DNA of 64,000 nt from Bicyclus anynana (lineage: Eukaryota > Arthropoda > Insecta > Lepidoptera > Nymphalidae): the NCBI RefSeq assembly GCF_947172395.1, contig NC_069093.1, positions 3,879,561 through 3,943,560 of the forward strand, given 5' to 3'. A model generated the notes under the pieces. It saw only the letters and a list, made by a program, of their open reading frames with translations. It ran no database searches and was not told the origin of the DNA. Below are positions 23,601 to 32,817 of this stretch, piece after piece. The stretch's first letter is position 1. Every line of letters starts with the position of its first letter. Both the position numbers and the translations under genes were made by a program.

Positions 23601-24451
23601 TCTTTCTTTAAATTGAGTTTTGGGTCCTTTGCAGGATGGATTTATTATAGTTGAATGAACTTCCCCATTACTATGATATGAAAAACAAAACAGCAAGTAA
23701 AACAAAAATAATATTAATTTATTTAAGGCTCTAAAATTCATACATAGGCTTGTGCTTGACAACAATTAAGCCTGATGGAAGGCATTAATGCAGTCTAAGT
23801 TGGAGCTCTCTTACCTAGAAGATGTCTCTTCACTCTTGCTTTGAAGGTGTTTAAATTATAAGTGTCAGGAAGGAAATATAAAAATATACAGCGAAGGAAA
23901 TATAAAAATAATTAATTGTTGAAATGAAAGGGATGTAGTGAATGTGTATATATACACATTCACTACAGTAGGGCATTTTAAATTTTAGCTGTGCGAATTA
24001 GAAATGATATCTGAGAGTTATGTCCTACCTTCAAACCCCTTTGTATGACTTTGGCAGGCATAAAAACTATAGGAAGAAGTTGTCTTTTCAGCATTGAAGC
24101 CTTTGTCAAATATCACAGCCTTAAGAGAACAATAAAGATATCTATTGTTATGCCTTAGATACCTTTAAATATTTTTATAAAATTGAAATATACAAATAAC
24201 TTTGTTAATAACTTATTTATTTAGCATTTTACAGTGTACAGTTAACAGTTTCAACATTATTTGATTTTTTTTATATAAATATTATACACCCAACTGCTTT
24301 AAATGCAATAATGCTAGCAATTTTTTAGACATATTATTATGTATAACGGAAATAAATATCTAAATAATGTAATTAAATGCAATGTAAACAAATAAAAGTT
24401 TCAATTACTGACCCATATTGAATATTGATCTCCAGTTTCGGTGAGAGGCAT
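19910..24451 (-). CDS. TMEM104: TMEM104 family multipass membrane protein (complete, spliced)
   Basis: Five exons on the minus strand, 24451-24413, 23038-22826, 22228-21975, 21281-21076 and 20670-19910, give exactly 491 codons including the stop: 490 aa, close to the roughly 496 aa of vertebrate TMEM104. Phases match at every junction and all sites are GT-AG. Family signatures include GLIYVFNLIVGTGALTLPAA, YLYGDLSIYSAAV, FFNVQKTKYLQLFTSGMRWL, FGACVYSFMCHHSLPALI, LFPVFTLSTSFPIIAITLRN and SYAGTGIQYLIPTFLV. About ten hydrophobic segments are visible. TMEM104 belongs to the amino-acid/auxin-permease-like superfamily; its substrate is not established. The segment NLTNTTDWDNLPCFSNST has several N-glycosylation sequons and is probably a lumenal or extracellular loop. 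The family assignment is strong. Confidence 0.95.
21076..21281 (-). CDS. TMEM104: TMEM104 exon 4
   Basis: Acceptor GTCCACAG, donor GTGAGT; phase 2 in, phase 1 out. It holds the Asn-rich loop with sequons NLT, NTT and NST and the conserved block GPFVFFNVQKTKYLQLF. Confidence 0.92.
21440..21640. other. GC-rich unexplained insert in TMEM104 intron 3
   Basis: A GC-rich block (CGGTCGCTGACATCGG to CCGGGTCCATTGCGTGG) inside an AT-rich intron. A 60-codon minus-strand frame crosses it but resembles no known family. It may be a transposon piece; no second copy was noticed in the window. Confidence 0.4.
21975..22228 (-). CDS. TMEM104: TMEM104 exon 3
   Basis: Acceptor TTGTATAG, donor GTGAGT; phase 0 in, phase 2 out. 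An acidic cytosolic linker (ITENESEDEP) is followed by RVELGEMANLFLNKAG and a membrane span with VYLYGDLSIYSAAVAKSL. Confidence 0.92.
22826..23038 (-). CDS. TMEM104: TMEM104 exon 2
   Basis: 71 codons, phase 0 on both sides; acceptor TTGTTTTAG and donor GTGAGT. It encodes membrane spans 1 and 2, with NLIVGTGALTLPAAFARAGW, the transport-superfamily signature. Confidence 0.94.
23934..23967. repeat. 34-bp perfect palindrome in TMEM104 intron 1
   Basis: Arms TGTAGTGAATGTGTATA and its exact reverse complement meet without a spacer. It lies in an AT-rich intron next to a short direct repeat (GAAGGAAATATAAAAATA). Confidence 0.97.
24413..24451 (-). CDS. TMEM104: TMEM104 exon 1 (start codon)
   Basis: Thirteen codons from ATG at 24451-24449, reading MPLTETGDQYSIW, then donor GTCAGT. 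The TETG motif before the first membrane span matches the family N-terminus, which supports this start. Confidence 0.88.
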
Positions 24452-25070
24452 CCTGAATATTTTTTTTAAAAACCACCATCGACGCGGCATATCGCTGATA
24501 AACACTGCGACATTGTGTTGTGGCTATCGCCTATTCGCCTACATCTATTTTAAAGGTTAAATTGTATAAAATTAGCTCACTTTTATTGATTTATAACACA
24601 TCACCGATTTTATCAAGAAATTAAAAATTCAAATTTCAAATTGATGATTTAATTTTTTTTTGTATCGTGGAAATGTCAAGTCAAATATCAACTGTCAATG
24701 TCAGATGAGGTTTTCGAACGTTTTAGACCACAGACACAGGTTAAGTTATTTTAATAAAGTTCATAAAATGCGTGAAATCGTGAATGCGTGCTGTACGTGT
24801 GCGTGCGTTAAACTTTCACGTGCGTGTCGTGTCGCGTTAGTGCAAAAACAATTCTATTTATTAAAGATTGTCATAAATAAAAAGTTAAGATTACTTCAAA
24901 ATGCTGCCTAGTCTTAGACCGTTATTAATGGTCTAAGTGCCTAGTATTGAAATTGGAATTTTCAGATAGTAGAGAAGAGCGGTAGGTATTCACGATGTTG
25001 TCTATTGAAAATGAAAAGTCTGCAGTCGGGGGACCCCCGTTAGAAACGAAGCCGAAAAGAATTATCGCGG

Positions 25071-25115
25071 GCGGATGAATTCGCCGCGCGCACCGCGAGG
25101 CGCGAATTCATCCGC
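25071..25115. repeat. GC-rich hairpin upstream of TMEM104
   Basis: Arms GCGGATGAATTCGC and GCGAATTCATCCGC are perfect 14-bp complements around a CG-rich loop of 17 bases. Confidence 0.85.
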
Positions 25116-25278
25116 GTGGAAGTTGCGCCGTGCGCGCATGGTAGGTACCCACTTCGCAGAGCTACTATATGAACCTTATATGAACAGTATCTAGTATACA
25201 ATATATATCTTTAATATGTCTCTACTCTATGTTACTTCAAAGAGTAAATTAATATAATTGTTACTTGCTACTGAGCCA

Positions 25279-25301
25279 GCGCACTGCGCTGCGCAGTGCG
25301 C
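25279..25301. repeat. 11-bp-arm palindrome GCGCACTGCGC-t-GCGCAGTGCGC
   Basis: Perfect arms with a one-base spacer in an otherwise AT-rich region. It may be a protein-binding site or a repeat scrap; no function can be read. Confidence 0.85.
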
Positions 25302-26033
25302 ACTCGCATCTTACGCAAGTGTTATAGGTACCGACTTATTTTACCATTATTTTGTTACGGCGTAATTTTAAAACTATGATATCTACTTAATTAAAAGTAA
25401 ATTAAGTGTTATAGTGATTTATGCTGTGGGGGACTTTTTTTAGAACTTTCTATAGGTAGACAGTTCCATGATACCTATAACTATTACTCTAATGAAGGCA
25501 CATATTTTTCACCACTCTTGCTCAAAAACGCTGTCATATTACCGCTCCACAGCGGGGCTAAACAACCATTTCAGCATGGGCTAAAGTAATTTTGTTTTTT
25601 AATTTTTTTGTATGTTACGAGTACTAGCCTACTTTAAAACGAAGGAGGTATTATTGGTAAATAGAATCATCGGAATCATCATAGTTACATAAACGTAAAG
25701 CCCTGATTGTATGAAAAATTTAAATTGGAACGCAATGCAGCGTTCTTGTCTGTGAAATGCGTTATCTTATTTCATTTGACTTTTATTTAGATAAGAGCGA
25801 GATTTAAGACTACTGAGAAGACTGTACGGTATAATACCTTTGCCTTTTCCTCATAGGAAAAAATTATATTAGTAAAGAAAAATAAAATTAAAGAGCGAAA
25901 ATGTAAAAATCTAAAAATACAAACAGGTGAATAATCTACTTAATTAAAGCCGTTTTGTTTTACAAGAACCACGAGAAAGAACTGTCTGAAAATACTAGAT
26001 CTTTATGATTAAAACGGCTTGAGTTAATGCATC

Positions 26034-26385
26034 ACTGTCTTGGCACCGCCTTCAAGTTGATCAGAAGGTAGCATACGATGGTATTTTTTGCTTTTTAGTT
26101 TAGTGGAAACATTTATGAAATTTTGAAGTCGGTTTTTTTTTATTAATTTTATCCATCTCCAAATTAGGGTCACCATTCTCACTAGATGAAGACATAATAA
26201 TTAATGTTGTGAAACATGAAAATTACGGTCACAAATTCAAAATGAATTTATTTAAAACTATCAATTAAAATGTTACTGGCTCAGCACCGCTTTCAAGTTG
26301 ATCAGAAGGTAGCACATACGATGTTATTTTTTGCTTTTTAGTTTTGTGGTAACATTCCTAAGATTTTGAAGTCGGTTGTTTTTTT
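26034..26385 (+). repeat. pair of direct repeats (26034-26140 and 26277-26385)
   Basis: Both contain TTCAAGTTGATCAGAAGGTA and TTTTTTGCTTTTTAGTTT and end in GAAGTCGGTT plus a T-run. The unit recurs about 240 bases apart, with unrelated sequence between. Confidence 0.8.
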
Positions 26386-27190
26386 TTATTAATTTTTTGT
26401 TTTGCTTTTTTGTTTGGGTTAAATTAGGTTTAGGTTAATTTTTGTGGTGGATGCCGGTTGAATTTTTTTTTTCTTTTTGGTACATCATCATCATCATTAT
26501 CATCATTGTACTGTTGTTTTCTTTTTGTTTAAAAATATAATTCTTTGTTGACATGGGTAGGTAAGTATATATAAATATACAAAATTATGTGTCATACAAA
26601 GTAGGTGGTCAAAAAGTCTTTATTTTTATTTTAACATTCCTTTCTTGTCGATTTAGATTATAATGAACTTAAAATCTCATACTGATATACTCCTATCTAC
26701 TGATACTCCCGTATTCATAGTCCCACTTGCTTTGATAACGTCCCGCTGTAATTTTCGATAGCACACAGCGAAGCTTGTATACATATTCTGTTTGTTTTGT
26801 TCATCGTATTGGATTGGCAAAACCTTCACAAAGCAGAGTCGCTGTGCGCATGCTTGTTTGTTACTACGTAGAGAAGAGAACGCTTCGTTCGACACACTCG
26901 TATACAAGTATGTATATGGTGTAAATCAAGTACCGTTTACAATGTACGACTGTTTACAGCATACGATCACTATATACTAATTATTTTGCGTATATTGAAA
27001 ATTTGCAGCATGAACGGCTGTATCTTTTGATTGTGTTATGCCTATAAACGATTTTTAGGCGGTACATCCAAAAATTGTTCGTACTCAACTAAAATACTAA
27101 AGTAGTTCGAACTAGGCTTTAGGGACAGTAGTACTGAGTACCTATTTGAACCCAGGACCTTCTAAAAATCCAAACCGGAGTAGAGGTTCC

Positions 27191-27520
27191 GACGACCTCC
27201 ATGGCGCAGTGGTATGCGCGGTGGATTTACAAAAACGGAGGTCCTGGGTTCGATTCCCGGCTGGGCTGATTGAGATTTTCTTAATTAGTCCAGGTCTGGC
27301 TGGTGGGAGGCTTCGGCCGTGGCTAGTTACCACCCTACCGGCAAAGACGTACCGCCAAGCGATTTAGCGTTCCGGTACGATGCCGTGTAGAAACCAAAAG
27401 GGGTGTGAATTTTCATCCTCCTCCTAACAAGTTAGCCCGCTTCCATCTTAGACTGCATCATCACTTACCATAAGGTGAGATTGTAATCAAGGGCTAACTT
27501 GTAAACTTGTAAAAAAAAAA
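27191..27520 (+). mobile_element. tRNA-derived SINE, family A, full-length
   Basis: A box TGGCGCAGTGGTATGCG, B box GGTTCGATTCCC, the family body and a poly-A end at 27511-27520. This is one of the most intact copies and lies inside the inverted-end element. Confidence 0.9.
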
Positions 27521-27539
27521 GGATATACCACGCCCGGCC

Positions 27540-27806
27540 GAGTGGCGCTCGAGCGCCTCTGAGATCGCGGCGCCCGGGTGCAACGCACCCCCTACACTAT
27601 AGGTAAAGACTCTCTAGCTCTCGTAGCGCCCGGGTGCAATCATCACCCTAGCGCCCCCTGGTACCTATAGAACCCGAGCGGCGAGTGGCGCTTGGGTGCC
27701 CCTGAGATCGCGGTACCCGGGTGTAATGCATCTTCTGTACTATAGGTAAAGACTCTCTAGCTCACGTAGCGCCCGGGTGCAATCATCACCCTAGCGCCCT
27801 CTAGCT
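27540..27806 (+). repeat. 143-bp GC-rich tandem repeat
   Basis: Two units, starting at 27540 and 27683, share GAGTGGCGCT, TGAGATCGCGG, CTATAGGTAAAGACTCTCTA and GCGCCCGGGTGCAATCATCA. It is internal to the inverted-end element. Confidence 0.9.
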
Positions 27807-28339
27807 CTATTACCTGTATATACCCGGTCAAAATCAACGCACTCCCTGGTAAAGAAAGACGCCTCTATTAGACTTTTCGCTTTAAATATAGACAATCGAA
27901 AATGTAGTTTCTTTTAATGTTCTTTTCCATTTAGGCGCCCTTTAGGATTTGGCAACTGGAGCGACCGCTCCGTTCGCCGTATGAACGGGCCGACCCAGAT
28001 TAAGAGTATCAGCATAGTGTAACGGCTTAATTACAAGTCCAGACCTCCCTTTATATAGGAGAGGGACCAATGTGGGTTGGTAGTTAGGCAGTCACATGCG
28101 ACGAAAGAGAGTTCCTGGGTTCAAATAGGTACTCAGGACTACTGTCCCTAAAGCCTAGTTCGAACTACTTTAGTATTTTATTGAGTACGAACAATTTTTG
28201 GATGTACCGCCCAAAAATCCTATAGAGGCATAACACAATCAAAAGATAGAGCCGTTCATGCTGCAAATTTTCAATACACGCAATGATGGTTCGACAGGAG
28301 ATCATTTTGCTTGAGGTATGCCAGGATCCTGTTGTTCAA

Positions 28340-29260
28340 TACACAATGTTGTTTTACAAAGTATGGAAGTGATTGCAATAGGTTTGTAATTTGCTGGGTC
28401 GGCACGGCTTCCCTTCTTTGGTACAGGTTGTACCAAACTTCGGAACTTGAGCAGACTTAAGGGAGAGACGGAACAGCCTAGTTAGAACAGAACACAACTC
28501 GGAGGCACAAGTTTTCAGTAAAATTGCTGGTATTTCATTAGGACCACTGGCTTTACTCACATCCAAGCTGCGGAGCACCCTCAAAACCTCACATTAGCGT
28601 ACGAAAATCTTTGGTATACTAGAAACGCAAGATGATTGGATTGGAAAGCAGGTGCTCCCAGCAAAGAGCTGTGAATTATCCGCAAAAAGAGTTGCTAAGA
28701 TGTTAGCATTGTCTTTTGAGGTGAAAGTCAGTTATCCAATTGGTTTCAGTAGCAGAGTGGTAGCGAAGGACGGTAGAAGTTCGTTTCAACCGATTTTGTG
28801 AGAGACCAAAAACAAAAAGCTTTGCTACACCGAGGATAAGATGCTAATTTGGCCCAATGTAGTTGGTGTGGTTGAAACGAGTCTTCTTTACAACCTTCTT
28901 GTAGGACTTGGCGGCTAAGTTGAATGCTCTCTTCTTTTCGAGATCTTTGGAGCTTTAGTGGTATGAGCTTCATTACTGAGGGTCGTGCTCGTGACCCTAA
29001 CACAAGTTTGCTTCTTGATGATTTCGCGACATGTGGCTGTGTTTTTCGCGACTTGCAGAGCCTCGTGTACCTTGCCTCTCTTTCCTTCAACTTTGCCAGT
29101 GATCACTAGATTCTCTAAGTTATCTCCTAGTCTAATGATGATGATCATGTTCAAAATTTTGGCTTTTCTTAACAGACAGATTATATTTTATTGCCCGTGT
29201 ATTCTACGATCCTGCGCACGGCTCCTGGTAAGGCCCACCATTACTGTTAGATTATGAATC
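28340..29260 (-). pseudogene. decayed non-LTR retrotransposon (Jockey/CR1-like reverse transcriptase)
   Basis: On the minus strand, frames separated by shifts and stops contain VLRSLDVSKASGPNEIPAIL and LLKTCASELCSVLTRLFRLS, the usual segment of Jockey/CR1-type reverse transcriptases. Upstream pieces (RCSKAFCFW, KTNFYRPSLP-like) match the linker after the endonuclease. The palm catalytic motif is missing, so only part of the element survives. It is not functional. Confidence 0.85.
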
Positions 29261-31255
29261 TGGAAAAAGGCCTAAAGGGTGGAAAGGTGGCCACAACCTA
29301 CGTGGGTTGCCGCACCACAGGATAAGTTACCTATTATGTCGATTGTCGAATGTCGTATGCTGTAAATAGAACTATTTAAATTTCAGCTAGCGAGGCGGCG
29401 ACCAGTCCCTCGTTGAGCAGGCGATGCTCGTTGCATTGCACAGTGTTATAGTTACTTAAATGTCTCACAGAAAATCTGAGGCCAGTACAAAAACCTTTTC
29501 AATGTGTTATTCTAATAGAAAATAATGTTGTGTAAAAAGAATGTTTTTGTAATTAAGCATAAAGCCGTATTTGTCTTCCGTCTTTATTTCAATGATTTTA
29601 TTAAAACGATAGAAAAATATTGTCGTCTATAGACAAACAGGTAAGGAAAATACTACATTATAGATAGATACATAAGTACCTACCTACTTGTTTAGAGATT
29701 TTTACTTTTAAGTGCCTACCTAAGCAAGGTATCTACCTACCTACTAGCCATAGCCTATATATATATATCTATTGCCCCCTAAATAAATAAATACCTACCG
29801 ACTACCTACCTACTTCCAGAAATAATTCTTTAGTTTCACGATTGCGAAAATCTAATCTTACCCTGAAAATTTAATCACAACACTGTTTTTTTAAGTTTTT
29901 TACGACTTCAAGTTGTGCGACTTTATAATAAAGCTCTATAGCTTATAATGTTGCTTGTTGCTTCAAATTGGAATCTCTTGGACAAGTAAACATGGTCAGA
30001 AAAGTTCAATTTGCGGGCTATCTCGCCACTCGCCAGTCGATGAGTCGAGTCGACATAACACTTCAATTCAACCCAACAACATAATACTTACCATCATAAT
30101 CATAGTACGGTATTTATGTATCCTAGCCTACAGTAGATATATTATATGGTATTATTAGATATGTATTCAAAGCAAATTGGTATAATCCGACCGCATGTAA
30201 GAGTCGTAAGCGATTGCGTATTTGCTCAGAGATAGGGTTCATCTAGAATAAGCATCGTTTCGTAACTCTTCGTGCGAACCCCGACGACGAAATCATTCCA
30301 TCCAGCCGTCGATGCCGTGTTCTCGGGGGTTTGGGATTGTGATTTTGTATAAATCTTTATAGTTAATGTGCCAAGAACTTCACAAAACGAAGGTATGCAC
30401 CTATCCTTATAATTTTTCCGATATATGTCGTAAAAGACGCCCAGAAAGGCATTTAGCATTTATGGCATCGCTTTCTCAGGCATATCTTTTGTCTCGCTCT
30501 AATAAACGCGACGTCTGTATCAGACTAAATTTACTGTCTCATTCTATTTAGTAATATAACACCGTTGTGCTCGTTCGTGTCACGTAAGATTTTTTTGTAT
30601 TTTCTCATGTAAACCTGTGCTATTTGATATATTATTTGGATTATTTAGTGGTTTTAAGTGGTGACCTTACTATTTAGACAAAAATATTTAATTTTCCCGT
30701 TGGATTAATTGATATTAGGTCGTGCTAACTTTCACTCTAGGTATAGATAGGTGCTGTAGATAAATATATAGCGTAGTTATAGAGTCTGTAGATATTCTAC
30801 ATCGAGTCTCAAGGCCGAAATACACAAGTATTCTACACAAGTACCTGCTGTGAAAAGAATAATTTTAAGTATTTATAATATTGTAGAATAAAGAATCAGT
30901 AAAATCAAGTTTGATAAATCATAAAAGTGCCAAGTGTATTGTGTCCGTGTGGTGAAGTCATGGAGTGCAGCACAAATATAAATGGCGTATGTATTTAATG
31001 TTGCAAATCGCTGTACACCAATTTGCTGCGATTGGAACATGCTTATCGAATCAAACCGCGACGCAATACGATATTCATCTTCTAATAACAAACCTTTGAG
31101 CGTCAGGTCAATTGTGGTCTGTAGTTATCAAAATTTTACCAGTGATGTTATGCGATAGTCCTTGAGCTAACCTCAAAAAGTATTCGTGTCACCTCAATCG
31201 ATCATGACATTTTTTTTTATTGACAATAGTGCAAAAACGTTTTCTTCTGCCGCAG

Positions 31256-31356
31256 AAAAAGTGAAACGTTCGAGCCAACTGCAAAGCTGCTCGTAAGGAT
31301 CTGCCGAGCCCGCATTATCTGTGATATACAGCTCAGCCTCTCGTCCGTCCTAAAAG
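31256..31356 (+). other. gw: probable gawky 5' UTR exon
   Basis: It is bounded by a good acceptor (TTCTTCTGCCGCAG) and donor (AAAAG/GTAATT), is GC-richer than its surroundings and contains no ATG. That fits a non-coding 5' exon spliced to the exon starting at 31814. The first exon and promoter were not located. Confidence 0.5.
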
Positions 31357-31813
31357 GTAATTAGCTTCCAACTAGAGTTGAAACACAATTATTTTTTATT
31401 CAAAATTGCTTAAAATAGGTCATTTGTACAGTATAGGGCTGTGTGGAAGTCAAAGGTATTAGAGGCCCAATCTTATTTAAATGTTTTATTATTATTTAGA
31501 TCTGTGTTGTCTTATAATTCCATTTTTAATAGCATGGGCTCTTTGACTTGTGCTATTTTTTTAATTTGATGTCTGAATTTGTTGTTGTCACAATGTAGTC
31601 TTGATGGAATTGTCATTATAGTATTATGTCATATTGGTTGAATTATGGTTTGCTGATTTATTTTTATATTGTCTATATTTTCTTTAGCTACTTAAAAGTA
31701 AAATGTTAAGGTTTTATTTATTTCTTTAATACTTTATTTTGAAAAGTTGTGTATTAGCAATATAATATAGGATAGTCACTGAGGTTTGTCAGCGAGTGTT
31801 CTGATTGTTGTAG

Positions 31814-32817
31814 GGCTGGGCCACTCGGGGCTTGAGGCGTATCCACAGCAGCTTCAGCGGTGGTCTCACCCTCGCCACAGAGGCACAAACACTGCTACCT
31901 GCTTATGACTGCATCACTACGAACCATTGTTACTTAGTCTATAATTGAAACAATATGCAATCTGTGAAAATAAGTATAATACTAGGTGGATATTGTAGAA
32001 AATTATTCTATTTATAATAATTGTCTGATGTCTAATGTTTCTGTAATATTATGTGTTCCACATTTAATTAAGGATAATTGTTATTCCAATATTGATACTG
32101 TTACCGAACCAATGCAATGTAATTACTGCACCTCCATGTCGGCGGTGAACACAAATATATTTGGTGCTTATGAGCGAGTCGAAGAGAAGAATGAGAGTCA
32201 GCGAGTTAGTGTACAATTGGTAGATAATAATATTTATAATGTAGAGTTTGTTGATAGTATCCAACAAAACCAAATGATTGGCGATACGCCTAACTACTGC
32301 ATTCCTTTAAAGATAAACGCCATAACAGTCCAGGGTATCTCATACAGTGACCCGTATTTCAGTAGCTTTAACTTAAACTATAAGATGGCGTTCGGAGCGC
32401 CGGAGTATATGAACAAGTCTGATTACGCTTTTAAATCCTCAGTTTGTATTATACAAGATGAGCCTTGCACGGACAAGACGCAACTAAAAGATATGTCTGC
32501 TCATAGAATGATATGTAAAACGAAAACTCGAATGAATACGACTTACAAGTCTGTTGAAGCCGACCATGACAATAAAATAGAGGGCGTTAGCAGCCAAACA
32601 CCAAAGCAATCTAAACTCAAAACTTTTGCTAATGGTGAGCTAACGTTCGATGCAATGGTGGAGTTACTGAGTAAGGAGAAGGAGATCATCGTAGAGTTGA
32701 GGAAGACTGAATGCACGAATCAGTGGGGTGTCCCACGCTGCTTGCGGCTAGTTGGTGGTGGAGAGACCTCACTCAATGCTGCCAGTGGATGGGGCAGCCC
32801 TCCTGCAGCCAATAATG
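31814..32817 (+). CDS. gw: gawky exon 1: 5' UTR and N-terminal extension
   Basis: Acceptor TGTTGTAG ends at 31813. An in-frame TAG at 31983 closes the frame upstream; the first in-frame ATG is at 32028. The 263-aa extension (MSNVSVILCVPHLIKDN...) is Cys-, Asn- and Ile-rich and of no recognised fold. GW-type motifs appear only near its end (NQWGVPR, SGWGSPP). The donor after AATAATG is GTAACT, phase 1. Two short upstream ORFs, 31905-31937 and 31955-32017, precede the ATG. Confidence 0.75.

Larger units (their letters stand above)
26996..28283. mobile_element. 1.3-kb non-autonomous element with about 160-bp terminal inverted repeats
   Basis: The left end 26996-27156 (GAAAATTTGCAGCATGAACG to TTTGAACCCAGG) is repeated in reverse at 28115-28283 with a few changes. 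The interior carries a family A SINE (27191-27520) and a GC-rich tandem repeat (27540-27806). No transposase is present. Long inverted ends suggest a DNA transposon derivative of unknown superfamily. Confidence 0.85.
24452..31255. other. intergenic region between TMEM104 and gawky
   Basis: It holds the TMEM104 5' UTR and promoter (not resolvable), a GC-rich hairpin and palindrome near 25.1-25.3 kb, a direct repeat pair at 26.0-26.4 kb, a 1.3-kb inverted-end element and a LINE remnant. Stretches 25310-26030, 26400-26990 and 29270-31255 show no recognisable feature; the gawky promoter should lie in or left of the last one. Confidence 0.7.

Noticed and set aside
27200..27275. tRNA gene
   Set aside because: A and B boxes are present, but the cloverleaf arms do not pair and the sequence continues into a repeated body: it is a SINE head. 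The same holds for 6810-6886, 12900-12970, 43670-43740 and 49245-49310.
28985..29257. Plus-strand frames of 61 and 90 codons
   Set aside because: They are the reverse of a LINE reverse-transcriptase remnant on the minus strand.
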